Shown here: positions 37,128 through 47,209 of the stretch, piece after piece | Layout: each line of letters opens with the position of its first letter | Numbering within the stretch: the first letter of the stretch is position 1 | Assembly: GCA_022648545.1 (NCBI GenBank) | Contig: JALCMP010000007.1 | Location: 1 to 64,000 of the forward strand | Length of the DNA: 64,000 bases | From: Bacteroidales bacterium | GTDB taxonomy: Bacteria > Bacteroidota > Bacteroidia > Bacteroidales > UBA932 | Direction: 5' to 3' | The notes under the pieces: model-generated | Seen by the model: only the letters and a program-made list of their open reading frames with translations | What the model was told of the DNA's origin: nothing | The model's database searches: none | Position numbers and translations under genes: made by a program

Positions 37128-38586
37128 AGAATTATTAAAAGACGTCGAAATTCTCGATATAAGAGGTATCGACGGATCAACTGAAATAAAAGAAGTATTT
37201 ACCGATTCGCGCTCTTGCACAGCAGGCTGCATGTTCATTGCTGTAAAAGGTGCTGAAAGCGACGGAAGTGAATACATAATTCCGGCCATTGAAAACGGGG
37301 CCAAATATATAGCCCTCTCGGAAGAAAGCTATGCAAGATGGGAATCTAAACTAAAGGGAACACCGGCAGTAATAGTAAAAAACGACAGGAAGGCTGAAGC
37401 GCAAATTGCTTCCAACTATTACGAAAGGCCTTCGTTAAAACTAAAGTTGATAGGAGTCACCGGGACCAACGGAAAAACATCCATAGCTACCTTGCTTTAC
37501 GATATTTTCACCCGCCTGGGACACAAATGCGGACTTATATCAACAATAGCAAACTACGTAAACGGCAGGAAATATTCCACAATAAATACCACACCCGGGC
37601 CGATGGAGCTGAACAGGCTCATGTCAGAAATGACGGATGACGGATGCGAATATTGCTTTATGGAAGTCAGCTCGCATTCCATAGATCAGGAAAGGGTATC
37701 GGCTCTTAGATTTGCAGGAGGCATATTTACAAACATCACCCACGATCACCTCGATTACCACAAGACATTTGCAAATTACCTTAACTGCAAGAAGAAATTT
37801 TTTGATTCACTGCCGGAAACCGCCTTCGCACTTACTAATCTCGACGACAGGAACGGCAAGGTTATGGTGCAAAATACGGCTGCACAAATCCATACATATT
37901 CATGCAGCCGCATGGCGGATTTTATGACAAGAATCCTCGAGCAGGATATTAACGGCATGCTTTTGAGAATAAACGGAGTTGAAATATGGTGCAGGTTCAT
38001 AGGAAAATACAATGCGGAAAATCTTACGGCAATTTACGGGGCGGCCACCCTGCTCGGAGCTCCCGCTGAACAGCTTAACGTAATAATGAGCGAATTGCAT
38101 TCTGTAAGCGGACGCATGGAATATTTCAGGGGGAATGACGGAACCATTGCAGTCGTGGATTATGCACATACTCCCGATGCTCTGGAAAATGTTCTCAAAA
38201 CTCTCAGGGAGGTAGAAACGGGAGGAGACCTGATATGCGTTTTCGGATGCGGAGGAAACAGAGACAAGACCAAACGTCCGGAAATGGGAGCAATAGCCGG
38301 CAAGTATGCATCCCGCATAATCGTTACATCCGATAATCCGCGATATGAAAATCCGGAAGAAATAATAAATGACATAAAAGGCGGAATAGATAAAGAAATA
38401 ATGCCTCGGACACTTTTCATAACAAACAGGAAAGAAGCAATAAGAACAGCTGTAATGACGGCCCGCCCGGGTTCCATAATTCTGGTGGCGGGCAAGGGAC
38501 ACGAAGATTACCAGATAATAAACGGGGTAAAACACCATATGGACGACAGGGAAATTGTCCGGAATGCATTTGCCGGAATGGAATAA
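37117..38586 (+). CDS. murE: UDP-N-acetylmuramoyl-tripeptide synthetase MurE
   Basis: GVTGTNGKTSIATLLYDIFTRLG; DYAHTPDALENVLKTL; CVFGCGGNRDKTKRPEMG; TSDNPRYENP. Confidence 0.96.
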   Translation: MKIEELLKDVEILDIRGIDGSTEIKEVFTDSRSCTAGCMFIAVKGAESDGSEYIIPAIENGAKYIALSEESYARWESKLKGTPAVIVKNDRKAEAQIASNYYERPSLKLKLIGVTGTNGKTSIATLLYDIFTRLGHKCGLISTIANYVNGRKYSTINTTPGPMELNRLMSEMTDDGCEYCFMEVSSHSIDQERVSALRFAGGIFTNITHDHLDYHKTFANYLNCKKKFFDSLPETAFALTNLDDRNGKVMVQNTAAQIHTYSCSRMADFMTRILEQDINGMLLRINGVEIWCRFIGKYNAENLTAIYGAATLLGAPAEQLNVIMSELHSVSGRMEYFRGNDGTIAVVDYAHTPDALENVLKTLREVETGGDLICVFGCGGNRDKTKRPEMGAIAGKYASRIIVTSDNPRYENPEEIINDIKGGIDKEIMPRTLFITNRKEAIRTAVMTARPGSIILVAGKGHEDYQIINGVKHHMDDREIVRNAFAGME

Positions 38587-38597
38587 ATTAAAAGGAT

Positions 38598-39869
38598 ATG
38601 ATTTACAGACTTATAAGAATGCTCCAGGCCGAAGGGATAAATTTCCCCGGAATGCGGCTTATGGATTATATCTCGTTCAGAACCATTATCTCTATAATCT
38701 TTGCAATGGTTTTTGGATTATATATCGCTCCCAGGATAATACACAGGCTGCAAAGGAAGCAGATAGGAGAAGAAATAAGAAACCTGGGACTTGAGGGGCA
38801 GCTAAAAAAAGAAGGTACACCTACGATGGGCGGCATAATAATACTGCTGTCCATAACAGTAACCGCGCTTCTCTTTTCCGATCTGAAAAACGTTTATGTA
38901 ATATTGCTTCTTATTACCACAATTTGCCTTGGCTCCATAGGGTTCCTCGACGATTATCTGAAAATTGTAAAAAAGGACAAGGTGGGTCTGAAGGGAAAGT
39001 ACAAGATTTACGGACAAATAGCCGTGGGTCTCATCGTCGGCCTTACTCTATGTTTAAGCGGAGATGTAACTGTAAAACAAAAAGAATATACGAAAACCTT
39101 TTCCGAAGCAACAGGGACACAATCTAAAAATGAGGGAGACACGTATGTAAACGTAAAAAGCACAGTTACAACGATTCCGTTCATAAAAAACAATCATTTC
39201 GACTACGCATGGCTCTCTCCTTTCAAAGGAAAGGCCAGGCAGTACGGCGGCTGGGTTATTTATATTCTGGTAATAATATTCATAATCACGGCCGTATCAA
39301 ACGGCACCAATCTGACTGACGGAATGGACGGACTTTCGGCCGGCGTCTCCGCAATAGTGGGGACTGCCATCGGGGTGCTGGCATATCTTTCCGGAAATGC
39401 AATATATTCTTCATACCTGAATATCTGTTTTATCCCCAACAGCGGAGAGGTCGTCATTTTCCTGGCGGCTCTGGTAGGAGCTCTCATAAGTTTTCTATGG
39501 TACAACACCTATCCGGCACAGGTCTTTATGGGGGATACCGGCAGTCTTGCGATAGGAGGCATACTTGCGGTTGCGGCAATAGTCGTAAGGACGGAACTCC
39601 TTCTGCCTGTATTATGCGGAATATTTTTTATGGAAAGCCTTTCGGTTATAATTCAAAGGCTATATTTCAAATATACGAAAAGAAAATACGGAAAGGGCGT
39701 ACGCATTTTCAAAATGAGTCCGTTGCATCACCATTTTCAGATAGGAGAATCGGAAGCTATTATAAAAAAACCGAGAAATCCGATACCGGAAGCAAAAATA
39801 GTAGTGCGCTTCTGGATAACGGCGATAATATTGTGCGTCATAGCTATAATTACGTTAAAAATAAGATAA
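38598..39869 (+). CDS. mraY: Phospho-N-acetylmuramoyl-pentapeptide-transferase
   Basis: GTPTMGGIIILLSI; FLDDYLKIVKKDKVGLKGKYKIYGQ; NLTDGMDGLSAG; MGDTGSLAIGG; HHHFQ. Confidence 0.96.
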   Translation: MIYRLIRMLQAEGINFPGMRLMDYISFRTIISIIFAMVFGLYIAPRIIHRLQRKQIGEEIRNLGLEGQLKKEGTPTMGGIIILLSITVTALLFSDLKNVYVILLLITTICLGSIGFLDDYLKIVKKDKVGLKGKYKIYGQIAVGLIVGLTLCLSGDVTVKQKEYTKTFSEATGTQSKNEGDTYVNVKSTVTTIPFIKNNHFDYAWLSPFKGKARQYGGWVIYILVIIFIITAVSNGTNLTDGMDGLSAGVSAIVGTAIGVLAYLSGNAIYSSYLNICFIPNSGEVVIFLAALVGALISFLWYNTYPAQVFMGDTGSLAIGGILAVAAIVVRTELLLPVLCGIFFMESLSVIIQRLYFKYTKRKYGKGVRIFKMSPLHHHFQIGESEAIIKKPRNPIPEAKIVVRFWITAIILCVIAIITLKIR

Positions 39870-39870
39870 A

Positions 39871-41205
39871 ATGAAAAGGATAGTAGTACTCGGCGGAGGT
39901 GAAAGCGGAGCAGGCGCCGCAGTACTTGCAAAAACAAAAGGCTTCGATGTTTTCCTGAGCGACTGCGGAATAATACCGCAAAAATCAGTGGAAAAGCTTC
40001 GGAAATACAAAATATCATACGAAGAAAAGCATCATAGCGAAGATCTGATACTCAATGCTGACGAAGTTATAAAAAGTCCCGGCATAAGGGAAGATGCGCC
40101 TGTTGTAAAAGCTCTTAAGGCCAAAGGGATTCATATAATTTCGGAAATAGAATTCGCGGGCAGATACGACACCGCAAAAAAAATATGCATAACCGGCAGC
40201 AACGGAAAAACAACTACTACTTCCCTTATATATTACATGCTGAAAAAAGAAGGGTTGAACGTGGGGCTTGCCGGGAACATAGGAAAAAGCTATGCCTATC
40301 AGGTAGCTACCGAACATTTCGACTATTATGTTATAGAACTGAGCAGTTTCGAACTCGACGGCATATATGACTTCAGAGCTGACATAGCCGTAATTATGAA
40401 CATAACACCCGACCACCTCGACAGATATGAATTCAAAATGGAGAATTATGTAAATTCCAAATTCCGAATAACCAGGAATTTACAAAGCGACGATTATTTC
40501 GTTTTCTGCTCAGACGACCCGGTAACTTCCGAAAAACTCAGAAAAATAGTATTAAAAGCCAAGATGCTTCCTTTCACCCAAAAGGAAACTGTGGAAAGAG
40601 GCGCTTGCATAAAGGACAATAATATGTATGTCAACGTTGACGGAAATGAATTTTCCATGTACCTGAAAGACCTTGCTCTTGAAGGGAAACATAACCTTTA
40701 CAACTCCATGGCGGCTGCCATAGCTGCAAAGGCCGTAAACATCACCAATGAAAACATCAGAAAAAGTCTGATGACTTTCGAAGGCGTAGAACACAGGATG
40801 GAAAAAATCCTGAAAATAAAAGACGTATTGTACATAAACGATTCCAAAGCCACCAACGTAAATTCATCGTGGTACGCGCTCGACAGTATGAAAACACAGG
40901 TAATATGGATTGCCGGGGGAAAAGACAAGGGCAACGACTACGAACCTCTCTACGAACTGGTAAGGCAGAAAGTGAAAGTACTCATATGTCTGGGTCTGCA
41001 CAACGAAAAGCTGCATGAATGTTTCGGCGACAAGGTTTCCGTAATAAAGGACGCTTTAACGGCAAAGCAGGCAGCCGATCTGGCTTACAGCTATGCCGTA
41101 CCCGGCGATACCGTTTTGCTTTCGCCGGCCTGCGCAAGCTTCGACCTTTTTAAGAACTATGAAGACAGGGGCGAACAATTCAAAGATGCCGTAAGGAAAT
41201 TATAA
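39871..41205 (+). CDS. murD: UDP-N-acetylmuramoylalanine--D-glutamate ligase
   Basis: ITGSNGKTTTTSLIYYMLKKEGLNVGLAGNIG; NDSKATNVNSSWYALDSM; LLSPACASFDLFKNYEDRGEQF. Confidence 0.96.
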   Translation: MKRIVVLGGGESGAGAAVLAKTKGFDVFLSDCGIIPQKSVEKLRKYKISYEEKHHSEDLILNADEVIKSPGIREDAPVVKALKAKGIHIISEIEFAGRYDTAKKICITGSNGKTTTTSLIYYMLKKEGLNVGLAGNIGKSYAYQVATEHFDYYVIELSSFELDGIYDFRADIAVIMNITPDHLDRYEFKMENYVNSKFRITRNLQSDDYFVFCSDDPVTSEKLRKIVLKAKMLPFTQKETVERGACIKDNNMYVNVDGNEFSMYLKDLALEGKHNLYNSMAAAIAAKAVNITNENIRKSLMTFEGVEHRMEKILKIKDVLYINDSKATNVNSSWYALDSMKTQVIWIAGGKDKGNDYEPLYELVRQKVKVLICLGLHNEKLHECFGDKVSVIKDALTAKQAADLAYSYAVPGDTVLLSPACASFDLFKNYEDRGEQFKDAVRKL

Positions 41206-41215
41206 ACTTTTTATA

Positions 41216-42511
41216 ATGAAATTCGATTTAGGCAACAATGCTATAGAAAAGCTACACGGAGACAGAACAATCTGGATGATATCCATAATACTTATGGCCG
41301 CATCCATAGTATTGATATATTCGTCGAGCAGTGCGCTGGCATACAAATCGTCGACGTCGAATTTCGCCTACATGATAAAACAATGCGAATTCGTTGCCAT
41401 TGCTTTACTCGGCATGTACATATTCTACAAGATCCCTCTTGCATGGTTCCGTTCGCTGGCATATCTCGCCTTTTACGGCAGTCTTGCGCTTCTGGTCGTC
41501 ACATATATTTTCGGAAAAGAAATAAACGGAGCCAAGCGCTGGCTTAGCATTGGACCGTTTGACGTACAAACAACGGAAATAGTAAAGGTTACAGTAGTCC
41601 TTTTCCTTGCCAAGACATTTGAAAAAAACAACTTCACAAAATTCAGGGATTTTCTTATAAAAGCAGGAATTCCGGTATGCGCAGCCGTAGTTTTGCTGGC
41701 TTACGGAAGCGTTTCCTGCGCGCTGTTCGTAATGCTGATATCCTTCATAATTTGTTTTCTGGCCCAGGTAAAATGGTCATACCTTTTCAAACTGGCGGGA
41801 CTTGGAGCCGGTCTTCTTGCCATATTGCTGGTGCTTAACCTGAGTTTCGGCGTTTTCAGCAGATTCGACACTGCAATAAGCCGAATAGAAAAATTTACGT
41901 CATCCGAACAAATCGAAAATAAGGATCTCACGACGGCGGAAAAACAGAGGATAGCGGACCGTACTCTGCAGGCAGACATGGCCCGGATAACAATAAGCTC
42001 CGTAGGATTGTGGGGCAAGGGACCGGGGCGCAGCACGCAACGCTACATATTGCCCCACCCCTCCTCCGATTTTATTTTCGCTATCATAGTAGAAGAATAC
42101 GGACTTCTAATAGCAGGCATAATAATAATGCTGTACGTTTGGTTTTTTAACAGATGCATAGTAATACTGCAGCGATGTACGACACCATTCGCCTCTCTGG
42201 TCAGCGGAGGCATAGGTATAATGATAGTAACGCAGGCGCTGCTGCATATCCTTGTAAACGTAGGGCTTTTGCCTGTTACGGGACATACGCTGCCTCTGAT
42301 CAGCATGGGAGGCTCTTCGCTAATAATATTCAGCTGCGCCATAGGAATGGTGCAATCAATAAGCCGTACCATAGAAAACGTAGAATCCATTCCAGCGCAG
42401 GTCCCTTCCGATTCTGCTGAAAACGATAACAGGACTGAAAAATCCCCAAAAAATAAAGACGGAAAAGAAGGCCGGTACGAAATAAAAGACAAAAATGATG
42501 AATTCAAATAA
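41216..42511 (+). CDS. ftsW: Lipid II polymerase FtsW
   Basis: NGAKRWLSIGPFDVQTTEIVKV; HPSSDFIFAIIVEEYGLL; TGHTLPLISMGGSSLI. Confidence 0.95.
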   Translation: MKFDLGNNAIEKLHGDRTIWMISIILMAASIVLIYSSSSALAYKSSTSNFAYMIKQCEFVAIALLGMYIFYKIPLAWFRSLAYLAFYGSLALLVVTYIFGKEINGAKRWLSIGPFDVQTTEIVKVTVVLFLAKTFEKNNFTKFRDFLIKAGIPVCAAVVLLAYGSVSCALFVMLISFIICFLAQVKWSYLFKLAGLGAGLLAILLVLNLSFGVFSRFDTAISRIEKFTSSEQIENKDLTTAEKQRIADRTLQADMARITISSVGLWGKGPGRSTQRYILPHPSSDFIFAIIVEEYGLLIAGIIIMLYVWFFNRCIVILQRCTTPFASLVSGGIGIMIVTQALLHILVNVGLLPVTGHTLPLISMGGSSLIIFSCAIGMVQSISRTIENVESIPAQVPSDSAENDNRTEKSPKNKDGKEGRYEIKDKNDEFK

Positions 42512-42520
42512 AGTCAAGCC

Positions 42521-43657
42521 ATGCGCAAAATAAAAGTCATAATAAGCGGAGGAGGAACCGGAGGTCACATATTTCCTGCATTATCCATAGCAAATGCAAT
42601 AAAAAGAGAAAGGCCTGATACGGAATTTCTTTTCGTCGGAGCCTCCGGAAGAATGGAAATGGAACGCGTCCCCGAAGCCGGATACGAAATACGCGGGATT
42701 CCTGCAAAAGGACTCAAAAGGCCGTTATATTCGCTTTCTAATATATCGGTGGCTCTCGATTACATAAAATGCAAGTCCATGGCGCGAAAAATACTGCGGG
42801 AATTCAAACCAGATGTAGCCGTAGGCGTAGGCGGGTACGCCAGCGCAGCCATAGTAAACCGGGCCGCGGCCATGAAGATTCCGGTCCTACTGCAGGAACA
42901 AAATTCTTATGCCGGACTGGTCAACCGTAAAAACGGTAAACATGCGGATATCATATGCGTTGCATACGAGGGCATGGAAAGATTCTTTCCAAAAGACAAG
43001 ATACTTATGACCGGAAATCCAATAAGAAGGGAAATAAAGCAATGCACTTCACAAATGAAAAAGGAAGGTTTGGATTTCTACAAACTTGACGGAAACAGGC
43101 CGGTCATCCTGTTCGTTGGCGGCAGTCTGGGGTGCAGGACGCTCAACGACTGCATGATGAACGAAATAAATAAAAAAGGTCTGTTCGGAAACGGAAACGG
43201 ATCCGAAGGGATATGTCAAGCTCTTTGGCAATGCGGCAAATTTTATAAAAAAGAAGTCGACAGCTTCATGAGCGATAAAGACATGCCCGACGTCCGTTAT
43301 TCTGATTTCATAAAAAGAATGGATCTTGCATATGCTGCTGCAGATATAGTAGTATGCCGCGCTGGGGCCGGAACCATTTCGGAATTATGTGTTGCCGGCA
43401 AATGTACGGTATTTGTACCGTCTCCAGTAGTTGCAGAAGACCATCAGACACATAACGCAATGGCTCTCACGGGGAAAAATGCCGCAATGATGATAAAGGA
43501 CTCCGAAGCCGTGGAAAAGCTTATGCCGATATTAAGGGATCTTATATCAAAACCTGAAGAAATAGCTAAATTTGAGCGCAATATATTAGAACTGGCAAAA
43601 AAGGATGCAGCAGAGCGCATAGCTTCAGAATGCATCCGGCTTGCGGAAAAAAAATAG
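42521..43657 (+). CDS. murG: UDP-GlcNAc--lipid I transferase
   Basis: ISGGGTGGHIFPALSIANAI; VGVGGYASAAIVNRAA; LQEQNSYAGLVNR; VCRAGAGTISELCVAGKC. Confidence 0.96.
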   Translation: MRKIKVIISGGGTGGHIFPALSIANAIKRERPDTEFLFVGASGRMEMERVPEAGYEIRGIPAKGLKRPLYSLSNISVALDYIKCKSMARKILREFKPDVAVGVGGYASAAIVNRAAAMKIPVLLQEQNSYAGLVNRKNGKHADIICVAYEGMERFFPKDKILMTGNPIRREIKQCTSQMKKEGLDFYKLDGNRPVILFVGGSLGCRTLNDCMMNEINKKGLFGNGNGSEGICQALWQCGKFYKKEVDSFMSDKDMPDVRYSDFIKRMDLAYAAADIVVCRAGAGTISELCVAGKCTVFVPSPVVAEDHQTHNAMALTGKNAAMMIKDSEAVEKLMPILRDLISKPEEIAKFERNILELAKKDAAERIASECIRLAEKK

Positions 43658-43667
43658 AAGGAACGAT

Positions 43668-45044
43668 ATGTCTTTGGAAAACGTATATTTCATAGGAATA
43701 GGCGGCATAGGAATGAGCGCCATAGCAAGATATTACAAACACAGGGGAAAAAACGTAAGCGGCTACGACAAGACCGAATCGCATCTAACGGATAAACTTG
43801 AAAGCGAAGGCATAAAAGTACACTATGAAGATGATCCCGACCTTCTTCCCAAAAACAAGGAAAATACGCTCGTAATCTACACACCAGCGGTGCCTTCCGA
43901 CATGAAAGAGATGCAATACGCAGCGGACCGCGGATACAGGGTCGTAAAAAGATCCCGGGCGCTGGGCGAAATCACACGCGGGGAGACATGCCTCGCCGTA
44001 GCCGGGACGCATGGAAAAACGACCACCAGTACCATGATAGCACATATTTTCACTTCGTCAGGGACAGGATGTTCCGGATTTCTCGGCGGCATATCAAAAA
44101 ATTACCATACGAACCTGCTGCTCGGACATAACGATGTAATAATAGCCGAAGCGGACGAATTCGATCGCTCTTTTCTTCAGCTTTTCCCGCATATTGCCGT
44201 AATAACATCGGCAGATGCAGATCATCTGGATATATACGGTAATATCGGCGCCCTGAGAGAAGCCTTCGGACAATTTGCCTCTCAAATTGATTCCGGAGGA
44301 TTTCTCGTTAAGAAGAAGAATGCCATGATTACCGGGACGGAAAAAATAAAGGCAAGAATATTCGAATATTCCTATGACGAAAAATGCGACTTTTATGCGT
44401 CCGGAATAAAGGCTCTGCCGGGAGGATATTTTAAATTCGATATAAATTATCCGGCTTTCGGAGAGAAAAAAGCCGGTTCTATAAAAGATTGCACCACAGG
44501 AATCCCCGGCATGATTAATGTGGAAAATTCCATAGCCGCAGCTGCCGTGGCCATTCTTTACGGTATAGACGCCAAGGAAATAAAAAAAGCACTGGCTACT
44601 TTCTCCGGAGTGGAAAGAAGGCTCGACGTGAAGATCAGCAGACCGGGTTTTACGTACATAGATGACTATGCTCATCATCCTAAGGAAATAAGTGCCGCAA
44701 TAAGATCCCTGCGGGAAATGTTCCCGGGCAGAAAAATCAGCGGAATATTCCAGCCGCATCTTTACTCGCGCACGCGTGATTTCGCAAATGATTTCGCCGA
44801 CAGCCTTGGTGCGCTGGACGAACTAATCCTGCTTGACATATACCCCGCAAGGGAGAAGCCGATCCCCGGCATAACATCAAAAATAATATTCGATAAAGTT
44901 AAGATAACGGAAAAGACACTGCTAAACAAGGAAAATCTTATGGATTTTCTTAAAACGAAAAAATTCGATATATTGATAACTTTCGGAGCAGGTAACATAA
45001 GCGATTTTATAGACCCTATTACCAAAATGTTCGAAAAGGCATAA
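43668..45044 (+). CDS. murC: UDP-N-acetylmuramate--L-alanine ligase
   Basis: VYFIGIGGIGMSAIARYY; AGTHGKTTTSTMIAHI; DDYAHHPKEISAAIRSLR; FQPHLYSRTRDF; start at ATG 43668 (track uses upstream TTG). Confidence 0.96.
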   Translation: MSLENVYFIGIGGIGMSAIARYYKHRGKNVSGYDKTESHLTDKLESEGIKVHYEDDPDLLPKNKENTLVIYTPAVPSDMKEMQYAADRGYRVVKRSRALGEITRGETCLAVAGTHGKTTTSTMIAHIFTSSGTGCSGFLGGISKNYHTNLLLGHNDVIIAEADEFDRSFLQLFPHIAVITSADADHLDIYGNIGALREAFGQFASQIDSGGFLVKKKNAMITGTEKIKARIFEYSYDEKCDFYASGIKALPGGYFKFDINYPAFGEKKAGSIKDCTTGIPGMINVENSIAAAAVAILYGIDAKEIKKALATFSGVERRLDVKISRPGFTYIDDYAHHPKEISAAIRSLREMFPGRKISGIFQPHLYSRTRDFANDFADSLGALDELILLDIYPAREKPIPGITSKIIFDKVKITEKTLLNKENLMDFLKTKKFDILITFGAGNISDFIDPITKMFEKA

Positions 45045-45839
45045 ATGCTAAGAAGAATAATAACATATATATCCGTAGGATTGCTGACTGCTGCAGCCGG
45101 CTGTTATTTTTATTTTGCATCAAAAATAGAAAAAGACAATATAGGAAAACTCGTCTGCAGGAAAATAACGGTAAAAATACTCGACAGCACTGAAAACAGA
45201 TTCGTCAATGCCCGCGACGTAAAAGAACTGCTATACGAATTTGTGGGAAAATGCAAAGGGATGCCACAGAACGGAATAAATTTATTTTACATAGAAAAGC
45301 TGCTTGATAAAAGGAGCGCCATAAAGAATGCCCAGGCCAGCCTTACAAGAGAAGGCACTCTTAGGATAGAAATAATGCAAAGAAGACCTGTCCTGCGCAT
45401 AGAAACCGGCAACGGCGGTTTTTACGTAGATGAAACGGGATTCGTATTTCCCCTGATGGATAATTATTCTTCATATGTACCTGTAGTATCCGGTAAAATT
45501 CCGTTTGCCATAGACGACCGGCATCTCGGACGCTCCGGAGACAAAGAAGAAAAATGGCTGAAGGGCATATTGGATTTAGGAGAAAAAATACGCGGAGACA
45601 GTTTTCTGGATGCACAAATAGAACAGATTTATATTGATTGCAACGGTGACATAAAATTATATCCAAGAGTCGGAAGGCAAACCATAGTAATAGGAGGCAT
45701 AAGCGATATGAATGACAAATTCGACAGGCTCAAGGCCTTTTACCGTAATATAATACCATATGCCGGCTGGGAAAAATATTCCAGCGTAAATCTTAAATAC
45801 AAGGGGCAGATAGTTTGTAAAAAGAAGAAACAAGAATAG
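45045..45839 (+). CDS. ftsQ: Cell division protein FtsQ
   Basis: N-terminal TM, POTRA-like ...KNAQASLTREGTLRIEIMQRRPVLRIE; between murC and ftsA. Confidence 0.88.
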   Translation: MLRRIITYISVGLLTAAAGCYFYFASKIEKDNIGKLVCRKITVKILDSTENRFVNARDVKELLYEFVGKCKGMPQNGINLFYIEKLLDKRSAIKNAQASLTREGTLRIEIMQRRPVLRIETGNGGFYVDETGFVFPLMDNYSSYVPVVSGKIPFAIDDRHLGRSGDKEEKWLKGILDLGEKIRGDSFLDAQIEQIYIDCNGDIKLYPRVGRQTIVIGGISDMNDKFDRLKAFYRNIIPYAGWEKYSSVNLKYKGQIVCKKKKQE

Positions 45840-45859
45840 AATATCGAGTTACACATAAT

Positions 45860-47203
45860 ATGAGAAACCTGATAGCAGCAATAGACATAGGAACATCAAA
45901 ATCGGTATGTCTGGTAGGGGAAAAAATAAACGGTTCCCTTAATATAGTATCGTTTTTCCAAACCGGATCAACGGGAGTAAGCCACGGAGAAGTAAGAAAC
46001 ATAATGAAGGTCGAAGAAACGATAAAGCCTATTATCAAGCAGGCCGAAGAAAAACTCGGCATGAAGATAAACGAAGTTTTCATAAACGCCTCCGGAATGA
46101 GCATAAAATGCGAAAACAAAACGGCGACGGCGGTAAGGCTGAAACCAGAAGAGCTCATTTCCCAACAGGAAATCGACAATCTCGACAACGAACAGTACGA
46201 AAGTTACATAGAAAACGGAGTCGTAATAAACGTAATACCCCAGTCCTACAATATAGACAACATAATGGGCGAAATAGACCCCGTGGGAATGCTCGGAAAG
46301 CAAATTACGGCCAACTACAAAATACTGACCGCAGGCAAGGCTCCCATAACCCTGGGGAAACAAATAATTAAAAGGCTCGGACTCTCCTGCCGCGGCATAT
46401 TCACGAGCGCACTTGCGTCTATGAATGCAATATTGACGGAAGAAGAGAAAGAACTAGGGGCTGTTCTCGTAGATATGGGAGCCGGGACCACCGACATTGC
46501 CATAATAAAAAGAAATATAGTAAGATACGTATCGGTCATACCTTTCGGCGGCAATGCAGTAACTTCCGATATCAGTGCATGTTGCAACCTGTCCAACAGA
46601 AATGCCGAATTACTGAAGAAACAATTCGGAAGCTGCAATTCGGCAAGCATGGAAGATAACGACACCATACGCATACCTGGAACGAACGGAAGGGAAGAAA
46701 AAAATATTTCATCTAAATTTCTGGCTGAGATAATAGAAGCGAGGATATACGAAATCTTCGAAGCCGTAGACTATGAAATAAAATCCACAGGACTGGGACA
46801 AAAGCTTAAGGGCGGGATGATACTTACCGGAGGATGCTCATATCTGTCAGGAATAAATTATTGTGCAAGTTCCAAAACCGGTATGGAATGCAGGATTGCC
46901 TATCCTGTTTTTCCGCTTACGCAAACATCGTCGGAAGAAATAGGAAGTCCGGCAATGTCCACTGCTGCAGGACTGGTAAAAATGGGTTTCGCAAAAATGG
47001 AAAAGGAAGGGACAGTCTACCCTACTGCAACTTTCCTTCAAAAGGACAATGAAGAAGTACCCGAAGACCTTTTCAGTTCGAACGAAAATCCGGAAAAGGA
47101 AAAATCCTCCGGAGAAGGAAAAGCCAAAAGGAAAAAAGGATCGTTTTTCGCAAATCTCAAGAAAAATCTCTTCGGAAACGATATTAACAACAACAAAGCG
47201 TAA
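45860..47203 (+). CDS. ftsA: Cell division protein FtsA
   Basis: AAIDIGTSKSVCLVGE; GAVLVDMGAGTTDIAII; MILTGGCSYLSG. Confidence 0.95.
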   Translation: MRNLIAAIDIGTSKSVCLVGEKINGSLNIVSFFQTGSTGVSHGEVRNIMKVEETIKPIIKQAEEKLGMKINEVFINASGMSIKCENKTATAVRLKPEELISQQEIDNLDNEQYESYIENGVVINVIPQSYNIDNIMGEIDPVGMLGKQITANYKILTAGKAPITLGKQIIKRLGLSCRGIFTSALASMNAILTEEEKELGAVLVDMGAGTTDIAIIKRNIVRYVSVIPFGGNAVTSDISACCNLSNRNAELLKKQFGSCNSASMEDNDTIRIPGTNGREEKNISSKFLAEIIEARIYEIFEAVDYEIKSTGLGQKLKGGMILTGGCSYLSGINYCASSKTGMECRIAYPVFPLTQTSSEEIGSPAMSTAAGLVKMGFAKMEKEGTVYPTATFLQKDNEEVPEDLFSSNENPEKEKSSGEGKAKRKKGSFFANLKKNLFGNDINNNKA

Positions 47204-47209
47204 AAGACC

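Noticed and set aside
37900-38538. Minus-strand ORF of 212 aa
   Set aside because: Antisense to murE; low use of codons whose complement is a stop produces long shadow ORFs here.
44094-44759. Minus-strand ORF of 221 aa
   Set aside because: Antisense to murC, no recognisable domains.
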